Assembly: GCA_964017185.1 (NCBI GenBank)
Contig: OZ024871.1
Span: 57,773,226 to 57,837,225 of the forward strand
DNA from: Rugalucina vietnamica
Lineage: Eukaryota > Mollusca > Bivalvia > Lucinida > Lucinidae
Direction: 5' to 3'
Length of the DNA stretch: 64,000 bases
Position numbers and translations under genes: made by a program. The notes beneath the pieces are model-generated. The model saw only the letters and a list, made by a program, of their open reading frames with translations, made no database searches and had not been told where the DNA came from. How positions within the stretch are numbered: the stretch's first letter is position 1; every line of letters begins with the position of its first letter. Of this stretch, positions 9,951 to 24,600 are shown piece after piece.

Positions 9951-12900
9951 CTAAAATAATAAAAATAATAATAATAAAAAACATTATATCTCAATCAGCT
10001 TATTAAATGGATAGTAAAGTTAAATACATGTATAGATGTAGCCAAAATTTCTAGCCACACTTTTCATATTTTTTCAAAGCCACAAACATTATTAAAACAT
10101 TATCACAATTACGATTAAATATGTTGCCATAACACATCTAGCACAGCGAATTAAGGTTACATAAAGTGACAAAGCCGTAATGACGTTAAACAGGCTGAGA
10201 ATTTTAGCGAGAAAAGCTGAGTTTTGTTTGCGATAAACTACAATGAAATTATGACGATGGATGAGAATTATTTCATTACCTTACATGTAGTATACATGGC
10301 ATTATATTTTTATTAACCTTGAAATCATCAATTTAGGCTAAACATTGTATTACATATTTTATATGGCCCTGTTTTTCACTCATCTCGGCGTTTTTGTAAA
10401 TCATTTGTTTACCTTGATGATTCATTGACTAGCTACAGATTTATCACGATGACCGAATAACTAACTAGATGTTTTGATCCACTGCTGAACCTGGGGATGG
10501 GGCTGGGCTCCCGTAAAACTGGTTTGAGCTCCAAGTGGTTTTGTATTAGTGACCGTTCTAGAAACGGGTACTTTTATCATGTGTGGTTCTAACACGGTGT
10601 GCTGTCTTTGTGTTGGTGCATTTTCAGTTTGTTTTTCCCACCTTGACTGAACCAAACTAGAAATTCGGTAACACTACCAACGCGCTACATTACATTTACT
10701 AGATTGCAATGTATAGATATTGCCATTAAAATGAACAGTCGCGTCGCGGATCTACTGTAGCTATGCATTCTTAAAACCCCACATATTTATCTAAAATACG
10801 ATTTTTTGGCTAAACAAGTAGATCGGCCAATGGATTCCTAAGATTCGATTGATAAGATTCCGATTATTCGGATTAAATTGCACCGAACATCTCTTATAAT
10901 AATAATAGTAATACAGTTGAAAGACCAAACTGAACTGACATACCATTGAGTGGAGCCACTACGGCTGTTAGAATACCAGAGAGAGACATGATCAGTCCGA
11001 ACGCCAGGGGAAACGCTTCCTTGTCTACCAGTCGAACAGCAACCACAGACGATGATGATATAGCGCCACCTACGGACAATCCAGCAAGAGAGCATCCAAT
11101 CATCAGGACGGTATAGTCTGACGACAGAAGTACACACAACTGTCCTAGAATACCCAATATCGCGCATCCAAAAGGCAGGAGAAGCGGATTTACCTTAGGT
11201 GACTGTTGTAAAATGCCTGGTAAAATCCTTCCAAATATGCTTGCTAAGAAGTACGGCAGAAATGCAGACAATCCTTCCTCGGAGCTTAATCCTTTCGTCG
11301 TAAATATATCAACCACTACCGCAATGAAGCCATTGGCAAATGCGACAACTAAGCTGTCTCCTAGCAGAAATAAGATGTAAATTGTGTTACTGAATAATTC
11401 TTTACAGCTCTTAAACGCTTCTTGGAATACTCTGTACATTGATGTTGCGGTCCTGTTCCCATGATCATTTTGTGTTTGTGATACCTTTATATGCTTGTAA
11501 ACTGTTTGACCTTTATAATTGAAATGAATCTGTTCAACCACATCATCTAAATGTGTCTTGCTTTTCTTTACAATGGAATAGGTATCGTCGTGTGTGACGA
11601 TTTCAGAGTTTAGCAATGGTGTCCTTTCATCGTTGTCACTTGTACCCTTATTGTGGGTCCTCAACACGCCGCGATATGGTTTGTTCTTACTAGTTACAAC
11701 AGGTTTATTAAACAAGACACAAACAGCGAAGTTGTTCAGAAATATTCCACCAATTATTAGGAATGCACTTTGTAATCCGTATGTGTCGTAAAGAAAAGTC
11801 AGTACATAGGGATAAAACACCCCAGCAATGCCAACACCAGTTTGAACTGCAGCTAATGCCAGAGACTTTCCTGGTTCTTCAAAGTAGTCCACCACAGTGA
11901 CCGTACCACTTATATACATAAACGCAATACCAATACCTTAAACATATTAAACAGTCATCAGGAAAACATGTCCGTGCAATGAATACCCCCTTAAACCCCA
12001 CTTTTATATAGTAAAACTGGGGTTTGCAGGGGTATACCTATTTTTCTTATTTTTGCTTCAAAACATAGGTTGTGGGTACTCGTTAGAACCGCCTCGGCGA
12101 GGCGGTTCTAACGTGTACCCACAATCTACGTTTTGAGCAAAAATAAGAAAAATATTAAAGATTTTCTACTGAAATTTTTCCATTTTTACAACTTAAAAAA
12201 TCTTTGTATACTGCATGGGCGTGTCTTCGTAATGTATTCGCATTTTCCCCAAAATCTAAAATAGAGATAACATTATTCACATTTTCCCCAAAATCTAAAA
12301 CAGAGAGAACATTATTCACATTTTCTCCAGCATTTAAAACGGATGCTAGCAGAATAGTATTCACATTTAGCCCAATACACAGAACAGGTCAACATTATTC
12401 ACATTGTCCCAAAACCTAAAATAAGAGCTGTCGCAGGACAGCGTAGCTCGCCTGACTTGTGCTTTGCCACTAAATTTGTTAAAATCTATGACCCGTGACG
12501 TTGACCTTGCCTGTAGATGCATTTTGTATAGGGAGCTATTTGCATAAATAAGCTAACGATGAACACATTGATCTATTGCCAAGATATGGTTCTGCTTGCC
12601 TTTGCCTCGTTTGATGGCTGTAGGCTTTATAGTTGATGAGATATTAAGAGTTGGCTTCAACAATGACAAAGTCACTAGCGCACGAAATATAGGTCAAGGT
12701 CAGTAGATCAATGTGGGTGCAAAGTCGGGACATCGAGGAGAAGCCATATGCAAGGTTTGATGGTTGTAGGCTTTATAATTGATGAGATATTAAGGGTTGG
12801 CTTCAAAAATGACAAAGTCACTGGAGCATGAAATATAGGTCAAGGTCAGTAGGTCAATGTGGGTGCCGAGTCGGGACATCGAGGAGAAGCCTTATGTAAG

Positions 12901-15640
12901 GTTTGATGGTTGTAGGCTTTATAGTTGATGAGACATTAAGGGTTGGCTTCAAAAATGACAAAGTCACTGGAGCATGAAATATAGGTCAAGGTCAGTAGGC
13001 CAATGTGGGTGCAGATTCGAGCCTTATGTAAGGTTTGAAGGTTCTAGGCTTTACAGTTGATGAGAAACTAACACAGCATCTGAGCATTGTACAAAGGTGT
13101 TCTAGATATTGACCTCTAGCCCCACCCCCAGGCACGACCCCACGGGTCTCTTCACACTTAATCACAGAAGACCATCATATGCAGCAATGTTCCAAATATG
13201 AATGATTTCTGGTCAGTGACTATCAAGATATAACAATTTTAAAAACTTTAACCGAAAGTGTGACGCGGACGCGGACGCACACGTAAACGTAAACGTAAAC
13301 GCGCACGACCGAGGTGACAACAATAGCTCTGTGCACTTCGTGCAGGCGAGCTAACAGGTGGAACATTTTTTCAAATTTTCCTCAATACCTAAAACAGAGA
13401 ACGTTATTCACGTTTTCTCCGTTAAATAAAAAGGATACTAGCAAAAGGTTTAGTTATTCATTCACATTTTCCCCAATACTTAAAACAGACTGAAAATTAT
13501 TTACATTTTCCCAGATATTTATAAAAGTTAATACACATGTGGTCATAACACTATTTATTGCATGGCGTTGTCCACTGGAAAACGAGTGCAGTAATAAAAA
13601 TGAAATATAAAGGTTTGATCCAGGTTCCAAAATTGACCTTGCTGTAAAATAGGTCAAGGTCATCATTGTGTCATCATTTGATGGTATCATACTTTTGTTT
13701 CCACTTTACATAATTTGGCTTTGAATGTCCGAGAGGTGTCTAAGAAAATAAAGCTGTAATTCTATTATGTAAATGGCGGACATCTTGGTCAACTGACCTG
13801 GATCAAAACTTTCATTCTCTCTTCCTAAGGATGCTCCACTCGAAGTTTGGCTTGGAGTGGCCCAGCGGTTTCAGAGACAAAGATGTTTGAACATTGTGGG
13901 CGATGACAAAGATGTTTGAACATTGTGGACGATGACGACAACGACGCCGCATATCTTATACGTCTTTGGCTCAGGTGACCTCACATCATATCTTTATACT
14001 GATTACCTGCAATAATCCCGAGGAAGATTGTAAGGAAGACGATCGTATCAGCAAAATATGACACCACATATCCCAGCGAGGAGAGGACAGCGCCGAGGAA
14101 AGACACTTTCCTGTAACCCACTATCTTCACAATCAATCCAGTAATTATTCCTGAATATATACAAATATACTTGTCAAATGTTCTAACTGGTCAAGTGTTT
14201 TTGACTTCGAAAAAAATCGGTAAAAACCTTGGTGGTCCGACAGAACTTTTGACTAAATGTTCTTTTTATTTCATATTGCGGAGCTGCTCTCAGATCATTG
14301 CATATTTTATAAATTGTTATATGGCTTAGAAAATCCTGTCTCCTGGTTGTCTCATTCAGTATCAATAAAGCCTTATATTTTCTGAGAACTAGACCAAACT
14401 GATGAAGACCAGCTCAAACCAGTTTGTGGAGGTTAATACATTTGACAGGTTCTTTTATATATCAACTCCCAGGCATTTGTATCACACTCCGGAGTACGAA
14501 AAAATATCGTTAGCATTATATCTATTAAAATAGGGTTGCATGAAGTTGGCATGTATGTAATAGTTAGAGTATGGAGGAGAGGTCAATACGAAAATTATAG
14601 ACCCGGCACGTGAACTTAAAGCCGACCGAGCGCAGCGAGGGAGGCTTTAAGTTCACGTGCCGGGTCTATAATTTTCGTATTGACCGATACCGACCACAGG
14701 CGCTCGACGACTGGACTCGTTTTTTTTTTTTTTTTTTTTTTTTTTGCATTTTCACCCGTTTGGAGACCCTTACGATATGTCCATGCAATTATTTTACCTT
14801 TAAAACCTTTTCTTTCAATCCTCAATCAACCCTCGTCTATGGGCTGCAATATAGACAAGGTCGGAAACGCGGTGTCCTAGTTTAATTGGGGTCATGGGAT
14901 TCCCCGCATCTCAAACTCATACTTCACCCTTAACCGTTATTTCAATGCTGGCTGTCAACACATGAGTGTCTTTGTAAAAGGTCTCGCCCATTGCCTTCAT
15001 TCAAAATAAGCACCACCGCCCGTAAAAACTAACAATTAAAGCATTCAACAGAATTGGAGGACATCCCGAATGAAATCGGCAATCTAGCCGTGACATTACT
15101 ATAAATACACTGGTCACACGACGTGTTACGCCAGCACGTGATATGTGTTACGTTGGTTTTCATAGGTTGCTTGATTTATATCCAGTCAAAACACTTTGTG
15201 ATCTAGTGTCATGGCAACAATGCAATACAATTATCCAGTAGGATTGATTCTTTCATACGATATTTACAGTGACCTTCCACTGATTTCTAGAAACGAAAGG
15301 TCACCATACAAAAACATTCGGGATCCCATCCAAGTAGACAGGTGGTGGTATAAAATATAAGTTTACGGGCGACTATGCTTATTTTTGACGAAGGCAATGG
15401 GTGAGACCTTTTACATAGTCGCTCATAAGTAGACACCCAGCATTGAAATAACGGTAAAGGGTGAAGTACGAGTTTGAGATGCGGGGAATCCCATAACCCC
15501 AATTAAACTAGGACACCGCGTTTCCGACCTTGTCTATATAGTAGCCCATAGACGAGGATTGATTGAGGATTGATAGAAAAGGTTTTAAAGGTAAAATAAT
15601 TGCATGCACATATCGTAAGGGTCTCCAAACGGGTGAAAAT

Positions 15641-15678
<38 letters not shown>

Positions 15679-18600
15679 AGTCCAGTCGTCGAGCGCCTGT
15701 GATACCGACATACTCTAATTGACTTATATACAGGCTGCTTTGTTTCGTTATAACAACTGCTATTAATCTTAAGATAGCAAGTCTGTTGGTCAAACCTTGC
15801 GCAGCATATTTAGACCAATTCTATTCCGTTTAACTCTCTTTTCTCGCGACATGGCATATTAGCGCCAAACTTTCCCACGGACTTATCGAGGTAACTACAT
15901 GTAACTGTGAACGATATCTACATTTCCTCGTGCAATCATGAACAAATAAAACCGTCACAGTAATTTCCCTTGTAAACGTCGTTAAACGTATTGCTTATGA
16001 TTAATGCAAATAATTAAATACCATCTAAGTATAATTTTACATAACTACATAATCCCAGCAGGCACCTGACGTCTGTTCGACGTCAGATATTGGTTATATT
16101 TTGGTCGCGACGTCATATAACCAATTTCCAACGTCTATCAGACGTCATTTTCTGACGTCTTTTGGACGTCTGGATTGGACGTTGTTTTGACGTCAAACTA
16201 GTTCGTCAGTTAGACGTCGTAATCAAGACGTGATTTAGAACTTGTGTTTTTCATACTTCTGACCATGTGTGGTGTGCAAATTAATGAAACTTCACTATGG
16301 ATAAAAATCAGATCATTCGTTTCGTGTGTTTCTTTTGCTTTCTTTCTTTCTTTTTTCTTTTTTCTATGTTACTTCCAGCAGACATTTGACGTCCGTTGGA
16401 CGTCAGTTTGACGTCAGACTCCAACGTCATAATAACGTTGGAGTAAGGTTGATTTTGAAAGTTTGTTTGTTGTCAAAACTAGACGTCAATCTGACGTGCT
16501 AAAGCCAACGTCGGTTTAACGTCTGAAAGCTGACGTCAATCTGACGTCCTAAAAACGACGTTTGAATTAATGTCATATAAATAGTTTAAGGTGTATATTT
16601 TTTCGCATTTTTGAATAACAGTGGATTCAGAAGAGCAGTGATGCACTTTTGATAGTCCCTTTCACTCCTTTTTTTTCCTGGGCGAGACCAGTACTATAGG
16701 AGATTGTTTTTTTTTGTGGGTTTGTTGTTCCGGGAGCACCCGAAGGTTCAACCAGAAGGAGGTTTTAGGGACATACACAATGTTCAAGATATTAATTCAG
16801 CCTGATGTTGATACATCTTATTTAAGCAAAATTTTATTCATAATTTGCTTTTATGGTGCTAAAACCAATAAGACATTAGTGTGAGAAATAAGATTATTCT
16901 GAACAAATAATTATTTAAAATGGTGAAATAAATATTAAAATATACAAATTTAATTTTCATCTTAATTGAAAGTTTGATAATTTAGTGAAAGACTTTATTT
17001 TGATTAATAAATAATCATTTTTTCTACATTAATTAAGAATGAGGGCGAAATATGGGATTTCCCATACGAGACTCAGATATGACTTTTAAGTGGCAAGGTT
17101 GAAATTATTATTTGAATTTGATATTATTACATAATATGTGTAAGAAATTATGTCAGTTTAAGGGCAGCTAACTCTGACGACATATACGAAAAACACGTCC
17201 CCAGCAGGCATCTGACGTCAACTTGACGTCGGATAGGCCCTATTGGTTGTATTTTGGTCACGACGTCATACATACTCATTATTACTTCAGTAACTTGATC
17301 TGATGGGTCGGATCACGTCGAGTAGCTGCGCCAGGAAAGACCAGATCACGCGAGTCGGAGACGAGCGTGATCCGGTCTTTCCTGGCGCAGCTACAAGACG
17401 TGATCCGACCTATCAGATCAAGTTACTGAAGTAATAAAGCGTTTATTATATACCTACAAAAGTAATCAGCCACAAGAATTCAAATCGTAAATTTGCGACG
17501 TTATGACGACGTACCATACGACGTTGCGTCAAATCTTTTGTAACGAACGGCCGAGCCAAGCCACAGAAACCCCGTCGGTGGAAAAGCATGCTCATCCACC
17601 AAGGGTGGTTTACTGCGCTATATACCTAACACTTACTCTAATCACAAAGTTTCGAGTTTCTAATTTGCATATTACTACCCGCTAATATGCCGCTAATACG
17701 TTGCACCAACGTATTCTACAAGGGAGACTATCCCGTTACATTACTTCCCCCTCCGAGAAGACTCGCCCCGAGTCTTGGCCTGGGGACTACATGGGTAAGG
17801 CAACTCCGTTCTGGCAGTTGTCATCATCCCACCGCTGCCACCAAATGTAACGAACAGACCGAGCCAAGCCACAGAAACCCCGTCGGTGGAAAAGCATGCT
17901 CATCCACCAAGGGTGGTTTACTGCGCTATATACCTAACACTTACTCTAATCACAAAGTTTCGAGTTTCTAATTTGCATATTACTACCCGCTAATATGCCG
18001 CTAATACGTTGCACCAACGTATTCTACAAGGGAGACTATCCCGTTACACTTTGATGACGTAACATTGTGCCAGTTCTTACGTCAAAGCTAGAAAAGTCGA
18101 TAATTTTTTGTTAATTATGTTGCTTTGATGACAAGCGAACCTCTTTAACTTCTGAAACAGTTGTTGTTTCATAAATTAAAAAAAGAATTTACTCTGGTTG
18201 TCATTCAGATTTAGATGCCGGCTTTAGGTGCTGGATTTTATATTGTTGGGTAAATGGAGGATGGTGATACGGAATCGTATCAGGACAGTGTGGTGATACA
18301 AGATTCCGTATTTTTGTCTCGGAAAATGGGTAGTATCAATGGTTATTTTTGGTAGGTATATAATAAAACCTATAATCAACGTCCACCTGACGTCCAGTCC
18401 TGACGTCAGTGGACGTATTGATATGACGTCGAAATGACGCCGGATTCAAACGTAAGTCTAACGTCATATGTCGACAGAGTTAGCTGCCCTTGAACTGACA
18501 TAATTTCTTGCGCAAATTATGTAACAAAATCAAATTCAAATAATAATTTCAACATTGCCACTTTTAAAAAAGTCATATCTAGGTCTCGTATCGGAAATCA

Positions 18601-21600
18601 CATATTTCGCCCACCATGCTTAATTTAGAAAAAAATAATTATTTGTTAATCAAAATAAAGTCTTTCACTAAATTATTAAACCTTCTATTAAGACGAAAAT
18701 GAAATTTGTATATTTTAATACTTATTTCACCATTTTAAATTATTGATTGTTCACAATAGTCTTATTATTTACACTAATGTCTTATTTGTTTTAGCACCAT
18801 ATAGCAATAAAATTTGACATAAATAAGATATACCATTGCAACGTCAGAGTGATTTAACATCTTAAACATTTTGTACATCCCGAATAACTCTATCAAGTAA
18901 AGAAGCCTCCGTGGTGCAGTGGATAAGTCACTCGCCTTGTAAACCAGGGGTCGCAGGTTCGATCCCGGGCTTCTCCTAAAACAACTACAAAAACCAATCT
19001 CCCGGTTGAGCCTTCGGGTGCTCCTGGGACAACAAAAACCCACAAAAACAACCTCCTATAGTACTGGTCTCGCCCAGGAAAAAAAAAAAAAAAAAAAAAA
19101 GGAGTGAAAGGGAATAACAATAGTGCATCACCGCACTTCTGAATCCACTTCAGGATTTCAGAATGTTAATTATAATTACATTCACGATATCGGTTTTAGC
19201 ACGTCAGATTTACGTCTGTTTTTGACGTCAAACAAACTTTCAAAATCAACCTAACCCCAACGTCATTACGACGTCACATTTGAGACATCAAACCAACGTT
19301 GTTTTTCTGACGTCAGAATGACGTCTGTTTTTGACGTCAGAATGACGTCTGTTTTTGACGTCAAACAAACTTTCAAAATCAACCTAAATCCAACGTCATT
19401 ATGACGTCGGAGTCTGACGTCTATCTGACGTCCAACCGACGTCAAATGTCTGCTCGGATATGCTTAAATTGATGAGCTAGTGTATATGGATCTGTCAAGG
19501 GCTAATCTCCTTGCTTGAAAGACAGAGGACCATTTTCTTATGCCCGGCTGTTTTGGGGGAAAACAGCTGGTCAAAAATAGCTGTGTGAAGTTCGTTCCTA
19601 CTGCCAGGTTTCTCATTCAACTCACACTAATCCGCACTAATCCTAACCATCTACATGTACTAACAATGGAACCAGGCAGCAAGAGCTAGTTTCACACAAA
19701 TGAATGCGACATTTCGTTTTATATAACGTTTGGGGAAGTTGTTAATACCGGACATTTCTTTTCTTTCACAGCAAAGGATTAGAAAGAAACTGCATTTAAC
19801 GTTAGAAAGATTCTTAACCACGATTTGCTAAAAAAGCTTCCAATCAGCTTGGCAATATTTTACGTCTTTGAACACGGCGAAAACATTATTTTGCGGTGCA
19901 TCTGACCCATTACATAATGTACTTACCTTTTATTGAGTCTAATATAAAAATCACAACATATATCTACAGGAGGACTGATAAGTTTCCCGCCTAATATTAG
20001 AGACCGGTGTATAAGTTTCCCGCCGGATATTATACACCGGTGTATAATAAACGGCGGGAAACTTATACACCTCCCGCCAAAATTTCCTTTGTAGAGTAGG
20101 TGTATATGTTTGTTAGAGACCTGTTCGAAACAAAGGAGCCAGTATATAAGTAATAGTTAGAGTATGGAGGAGAGGTCAATACGAAAATTATAGACCCGGC
20201 ACGTGAACTTAAAGCCGACCGAGCGCAGCGAGGGAGGCTTTAAGTTCACGTGCCGGGTCTATAATTTTCGTATTGACCGATACCGACATACTCTAATTGA
20301 CTTATATACAGGCTGCTTTGTTTCGTTATAACAACTGCTATTAATCTTAAGATAGCAAGTCTGTTGGTCAAACCTTGCGCAGCATATTTAGACCAATTCT
20401 ATTCCGTTTAACTCTCTTTTCTCGCGACATGGCATATTAGCGCCAAACTTTCCCACGGACTTATCGAGGTAACTACATGTAACTGTGAACGATATCTACA
20501 TTTCCTCGTGCAATCATGAACAAATAAAACCGTCACAGTAATTTCCCTTGTAAACGTCGTTAAACGTATTGCTTATGATTAATGCAAATAATTAAATACC
20601 ATCTAAGTATAATTTTACATAACTACATAATCCCAGCAGGCACCTGACGTCTGTTCGACGTCAGATATTGGTTATATTTTGGTCGCGACGTCATATAACC
20701 AATTTCCAACGTCTATCAGACGTCATTTCCTGACGTCTTTTGGACGTCTGGATTGGACGTTGTTTTGACGTCAAACTAGTTCGTCAGTTAGACGTCGTAA
20801 TCAAGACGTGATTTAGAACTTGTGTTTTTCATACTTCTGACCATGTGTGGTGTGCAAATTAATGAAACTTCACTATGGATAAAAATCAGATCATTCGTTT
20901 CGTGTGTTTCTTTTGCTTTCTTTCTTTCTTTTTTCTTTTTTCTATGTTACTTCCAGCAGACATTTGACGTCCGTTGGACGTCAGTTTGACGTCAGACTCC
21001 AACGTCATAATAACGTTGGAGTAAGGTTGATTTTGAAAGTTTGTTTGTTGTCAAAACTAGACGTCAATCTGACGTGCTAAAGCCAACGTCGGTTTAACGT
21101 CTGAAAGCTGACGTCAATCTGACGTCCTAAAAACGACGTTTGAATTAATGTCATATAAATAGTTTAAGGTGTATATTTTTTCGCATTTTTGAATAACAGT
21201 GGATTCAGAAGAGCAGTGATGCACTTTTGATAGTCCCTTTCACTCCTTTTTTTTCCTGGGCGAGACCAGTACTATAGGAGATTGTTTTTTTTTGTGGGTT
21301 TGTTGTTCCGGGAGCACCCGAAGGTTCAACCAGAAGGAGGTTTTAGGGACATACACAATGTTCAAGATATTAATTCAGCCTGATGTTGATACATCTTATT
21401 TAAGCAAAATTTTATTCATAATTTGCTTTTATGGTGCTAAAACCAATAAGACATTAGTGTGAGAAATAAGATTATTCTGAACAAATAATTATTTAAAATG
21501 GTGAAATAAATATTAAAATATACAAATTTAATTTTCATCTTAATTGAAAGTTTGATAATTTAGTGAAAGACTTTATTTTGATTAATAAATAATCATTTTT

Positions 21601-24600
21601 TCTACATTAATTAAGAATGAGGGCGAAATATGGGATTTCCCATACGAGACTCAGATATGACTTTTAAGTGGCAAGGTTGAGATTATTATTTGAATTTGAT
21701 ATTATTACATAATATGTGTAAGAAATTATGTCAGTTTAAGGGCAGCTAACTCTGACGACATATACGAAAAACACGTCCCCAGCAGGCATCTGACGTCAAC
21801 TTGACGTCGGATAGGCCCTATTGGTTGTATTTTGGTCACGACGTCATACATACTCATTATTACTTCAGTAACTTGATCTGATGGGTCGGATCACGTCGAG
21901 TAGCTGCGCCAGGAAAGACCAGATCACGCGAGTCGGAGACGAGCGTGATCCGGTCTTTCCTGGCGCAGCTACAAGACGTGATCCGACCTATCAGATCAAG
22001 TTACTGAAGTAATAAAGCGTTTATTATATACCTACAAAAGTAATCAGCCACAAGAATTCAAATCGTAAATTTGCGACGTTATGACGACGTACCATACGAC
22101 GTTGCGTCAAATCTTTTGTAACGAACGGCCGAGCCAAGCCACAGAAACCCCGTCGGTGGAAAAGCATGCTCATCCACCAAGGGTGGTTTACTGCGCTATA
22201 TACCTAACACTTACTCTAATCACAAAGTTTCGAGTTTCTAATTTGCATATTACTACCCGCTAATATGCCGCTAATACGTTGCACCAACGTATTCTACAAG
22301 GGAGACTATCCCGTTACATTACTTCCCCCTCCGAGAAGACTCGCCCCGAGTCTTGGCCTGGGGACTACATGGGTAAGGCAACTCCGTTCTGGCAGTTGTC
22401 ATCATCCCACCGCTGCCACCAAATGTAACGAACAGACCGAGCCAAGCCACAGAAACCCCGTCGGTGGAAAAGCATGCTCATCCACCAAGGGTGGTTTACT
22501 GCGCTATATACCTAACACTTACTCTAATCACAAAGTTTCGAGTTTCTAATTTGCATATTACTACCCGCTAATATGCCGCTAATACGTTGCACCAACGTAT
22601 TCTACAAGGGAGACTATCCCGTTACACTTTGATGACGTAACATTGTGCCAGTTCTTACGTCAAAGCTAGAAAAGTCGATAATTTTTTGTTAATTATGTTG
22701 CTTTGATGACAAGCGAACCTCTTTAACTTCTGAAACAGTTGTTGTTTCATAAATTAAAAAAAGAATTTACTCTGGTTGTCATTCAGATTTAGATGCCGGC
22801 TTTAGGTGCTGGATTTTATATTGTTGGGTAAATGGAGGATGGTGATACGGAATCGTATCAGGACAGTGTGGTGATACAAGATTCCGTATTTTTGTCTCGG
22901 AAAATGGGTAGTATCAATGGTTATTTTTGGTAGGTATATAATAAAACCTATAATCAACGTCCACCTGACGTCCAGTCCTGACGTCAGTGGACGTATTGAT
23001 ATGACGTCGAAATGACGCCGGATTCAAACGTAAGTCTAACGTCATATGTCGACAGAGTTAGCTGCCCTTGAACTGACATAATTTCTTGCGCAAATTATGT
23101 AACAAAATCAAATTCAAATAATAATTTCAACATTGCCACTTTTAAAAAAGTCATATCTAGGTCTCGTATCGGAAATCACATATTTCGCCCACCATGCTTA
23201 ATTTAGAAAAAATAATTATTTGTTAATCAAAATAAAGTCTTTCACTAAATTATTAAACCTTCTATTAAGACGAAAATGAAATTTGTATATTTTAATACTT
23301 ATTTCACCATTTTAAATTATTGATTGTTCACAATAGTCTTATTATTTACACTAATGTCTTATTTGTTTTAGCACCATATAGCAATAAAATTTGACATAAA
23401 TAAGATATACCATTGCAACGTCAGAGTGATTTAACATCTTAAACATTTTGTACATCCCGAATAACTCTATCAAGTAAAGAAGCCTCCGTGGTGCAGTGGA
23501 TAAGTCACTCGCCTTGTAAACCAGGGGTCGCAGGTTCGATCCCGGGCTTCTCCTAAAACAACTACAAAAACCAATCTCCCGGTTGAGCCTTCGGGTGCTC
23601 CTGGGACAACAAAAACCCACAAAAACAACCTCCTATAGTACTGGTCTCGCCCAGGAAAAAAAAAAAAAAAAAAAAAAGGAGTGAAAGGGAACAACAATAG
23701 TGCATCACCGCACTTCTGAATCCACTTCAGGATTTCAGAATGTTAATTATAATTACATTCACGATATCGGTTTTAGCACGTCAGATTTACGTCTGTTTTT
23801 GACGTCAAACAAACTTTCAAAATCAACCTAACCCCAACGTCATTACGACGTCACATTTGAGACATCAAACCAACGTTGTTTTTCTGACGTCAGAATGACG
23901 TCTGTTTTTGACGTCAGAATGACGTCTGTTTTTGACGTCAAACAAACTTTCAAAATCAACCTAAATCCAACGTCATTATGACGTCGGAGTCTGACGTCTA
24001 TCTGACGTCCAACCGACGTCAAATGTCTGCTGGGATATGCTTAAATTGATGAGCTAGTGTATATGGATCTGTCAAGGGCTAATCTCCTTGCTTGAAAGAC
24101 AGAGGACCATTTTCTTATGCCCGGCTGTTTTGGGGGAAAACAGCTGGTCAAAAATAGCTGTGTGAAGTTCGTTCCTACTGCCAGGTTTCTCATTCAACTC
24201 ACACTAATCCGCACTAATCCTAACCATCTACATGTACTAACAATGGAACCAGGCAGCAAGAGCTAGTTTCACACAAATGAATGCGACATTTCGTTTTATA
24301 TAACGTTTGGGGAAGTTGTTAATACCGGACATTTCTTTTCTTTCACAGCAAAGGATTAGAAAGAAACTGCATTTAACGTTAGAAAGATTCTTAACCACGA
24401 TTTGCTAAAAAAGCTTCCAATCAGCTTGGCAATATTTTACGTCTTTGAACACGGCGAAAACATTATTTTGCGGTGCATCTGACCCATTACATAATGTACT
24501 TACCTTTTATTGAGTCTAATATAAAAATCACAACATATATCTACAGGAGGACTGATAAGTTTCCCGCCTAATATTAGAGACCGGTGTATAAGTTTCCCGC

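Larger units (their letters stand above)
16054..19457. mobile_element. GACGTC-rich inverted-repeat transposon, copy 1
   Basis: The left end is CCCAGCAGGCACCTGACGTC, and the right end (19438-19457) has GACGTCAAATGTCTGCTCGG; copy 2 keeps CTGCTGGG. Related internal ends occur at about 16376 (CCAGCAGACATTTGACGTCC) and 17201 (CCCCAGCAGGCATCTGACGT). By eye about 30 GACGTC hexamers cluster near these ends. Two long arms (about 16378-17198 and 18474-19457) are inverted copies of each other, with the TRIM and a palindrome between them. CCAGCAGGCA-type ends with repeated AACGTC/GACGTC motifs are known from invertebrate MITEs; no transposase is present. Confidence 0.75.
14557..20149 (+). repeat. Tandem duplication, copy 1 (5.59 kb including a 1-kb insertion)
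   Basis: Apart from the MITE at 14695-15701, it matches 20150-24727 base for base at a constant offset (4578, then 4577 after a one-base deletion near 18640). Only a handful of differences are seen by eye. The two copies abut with no spacer. The layout is a 150-bp hairpin followed by a 4.43-kb element. Confidence 0.92.
15723..20150. mobile_element. 4.43-kb element with 25-bp terminal inverted repeats, copy 1
   Basis: The left end CTTATATACAGGCTGCTTTG and the right end CAAAGGAGCCAGTATATAAG match as inverted repeats over 25 bp with two mismatches. It contains the GACGTC-rich element, the TRIM and a SINE. No transposase ORF is seen. Target duplication is not evident. Confidence 0.6.
20632..24034. 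mobile_element. GACGTC-rich inverted-repeat transposon, copy 2
   Basis: Counterpart of 16054-19457 in the second tandem unit. Its right end reads CTGCTGGGATATGC, restoring the inverse of the left end. Confidence 0.75.

Noticed and set aside
10461-10655. Possible extra exon of the MCT-like gene (QTENAPTQRQHTVLEPHMIK)
   Set aside because: The available acceptors do not give a phase compatible with exon 3, and exon 4 at 9950-9829 completes the family fold properly.
14710-14755. Poly-Phe/poly-Lys ORFs around long T or A runs (also near 15650, 19085, 25425, 53520, 54540)
   Set aside because: They are homopolymer artefacts within MITEs or SINE tails.
17503-17971. ORFs across the TRIM (MTTYHTTLRQIF, MPLIRCTNVFYK) and their copies at 22081-22549
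   Set aside because: They run across LTR borders and the duplicated flanks; the element has only a 105-bp interior and no gag-pol homology.
18902-18976. Functional tRNA-Thr gene
   Set aside because: A and B boxes are good, but the sequence is followed by a SINE body and an A tail and exists as a repeat, so it is a SINE head.
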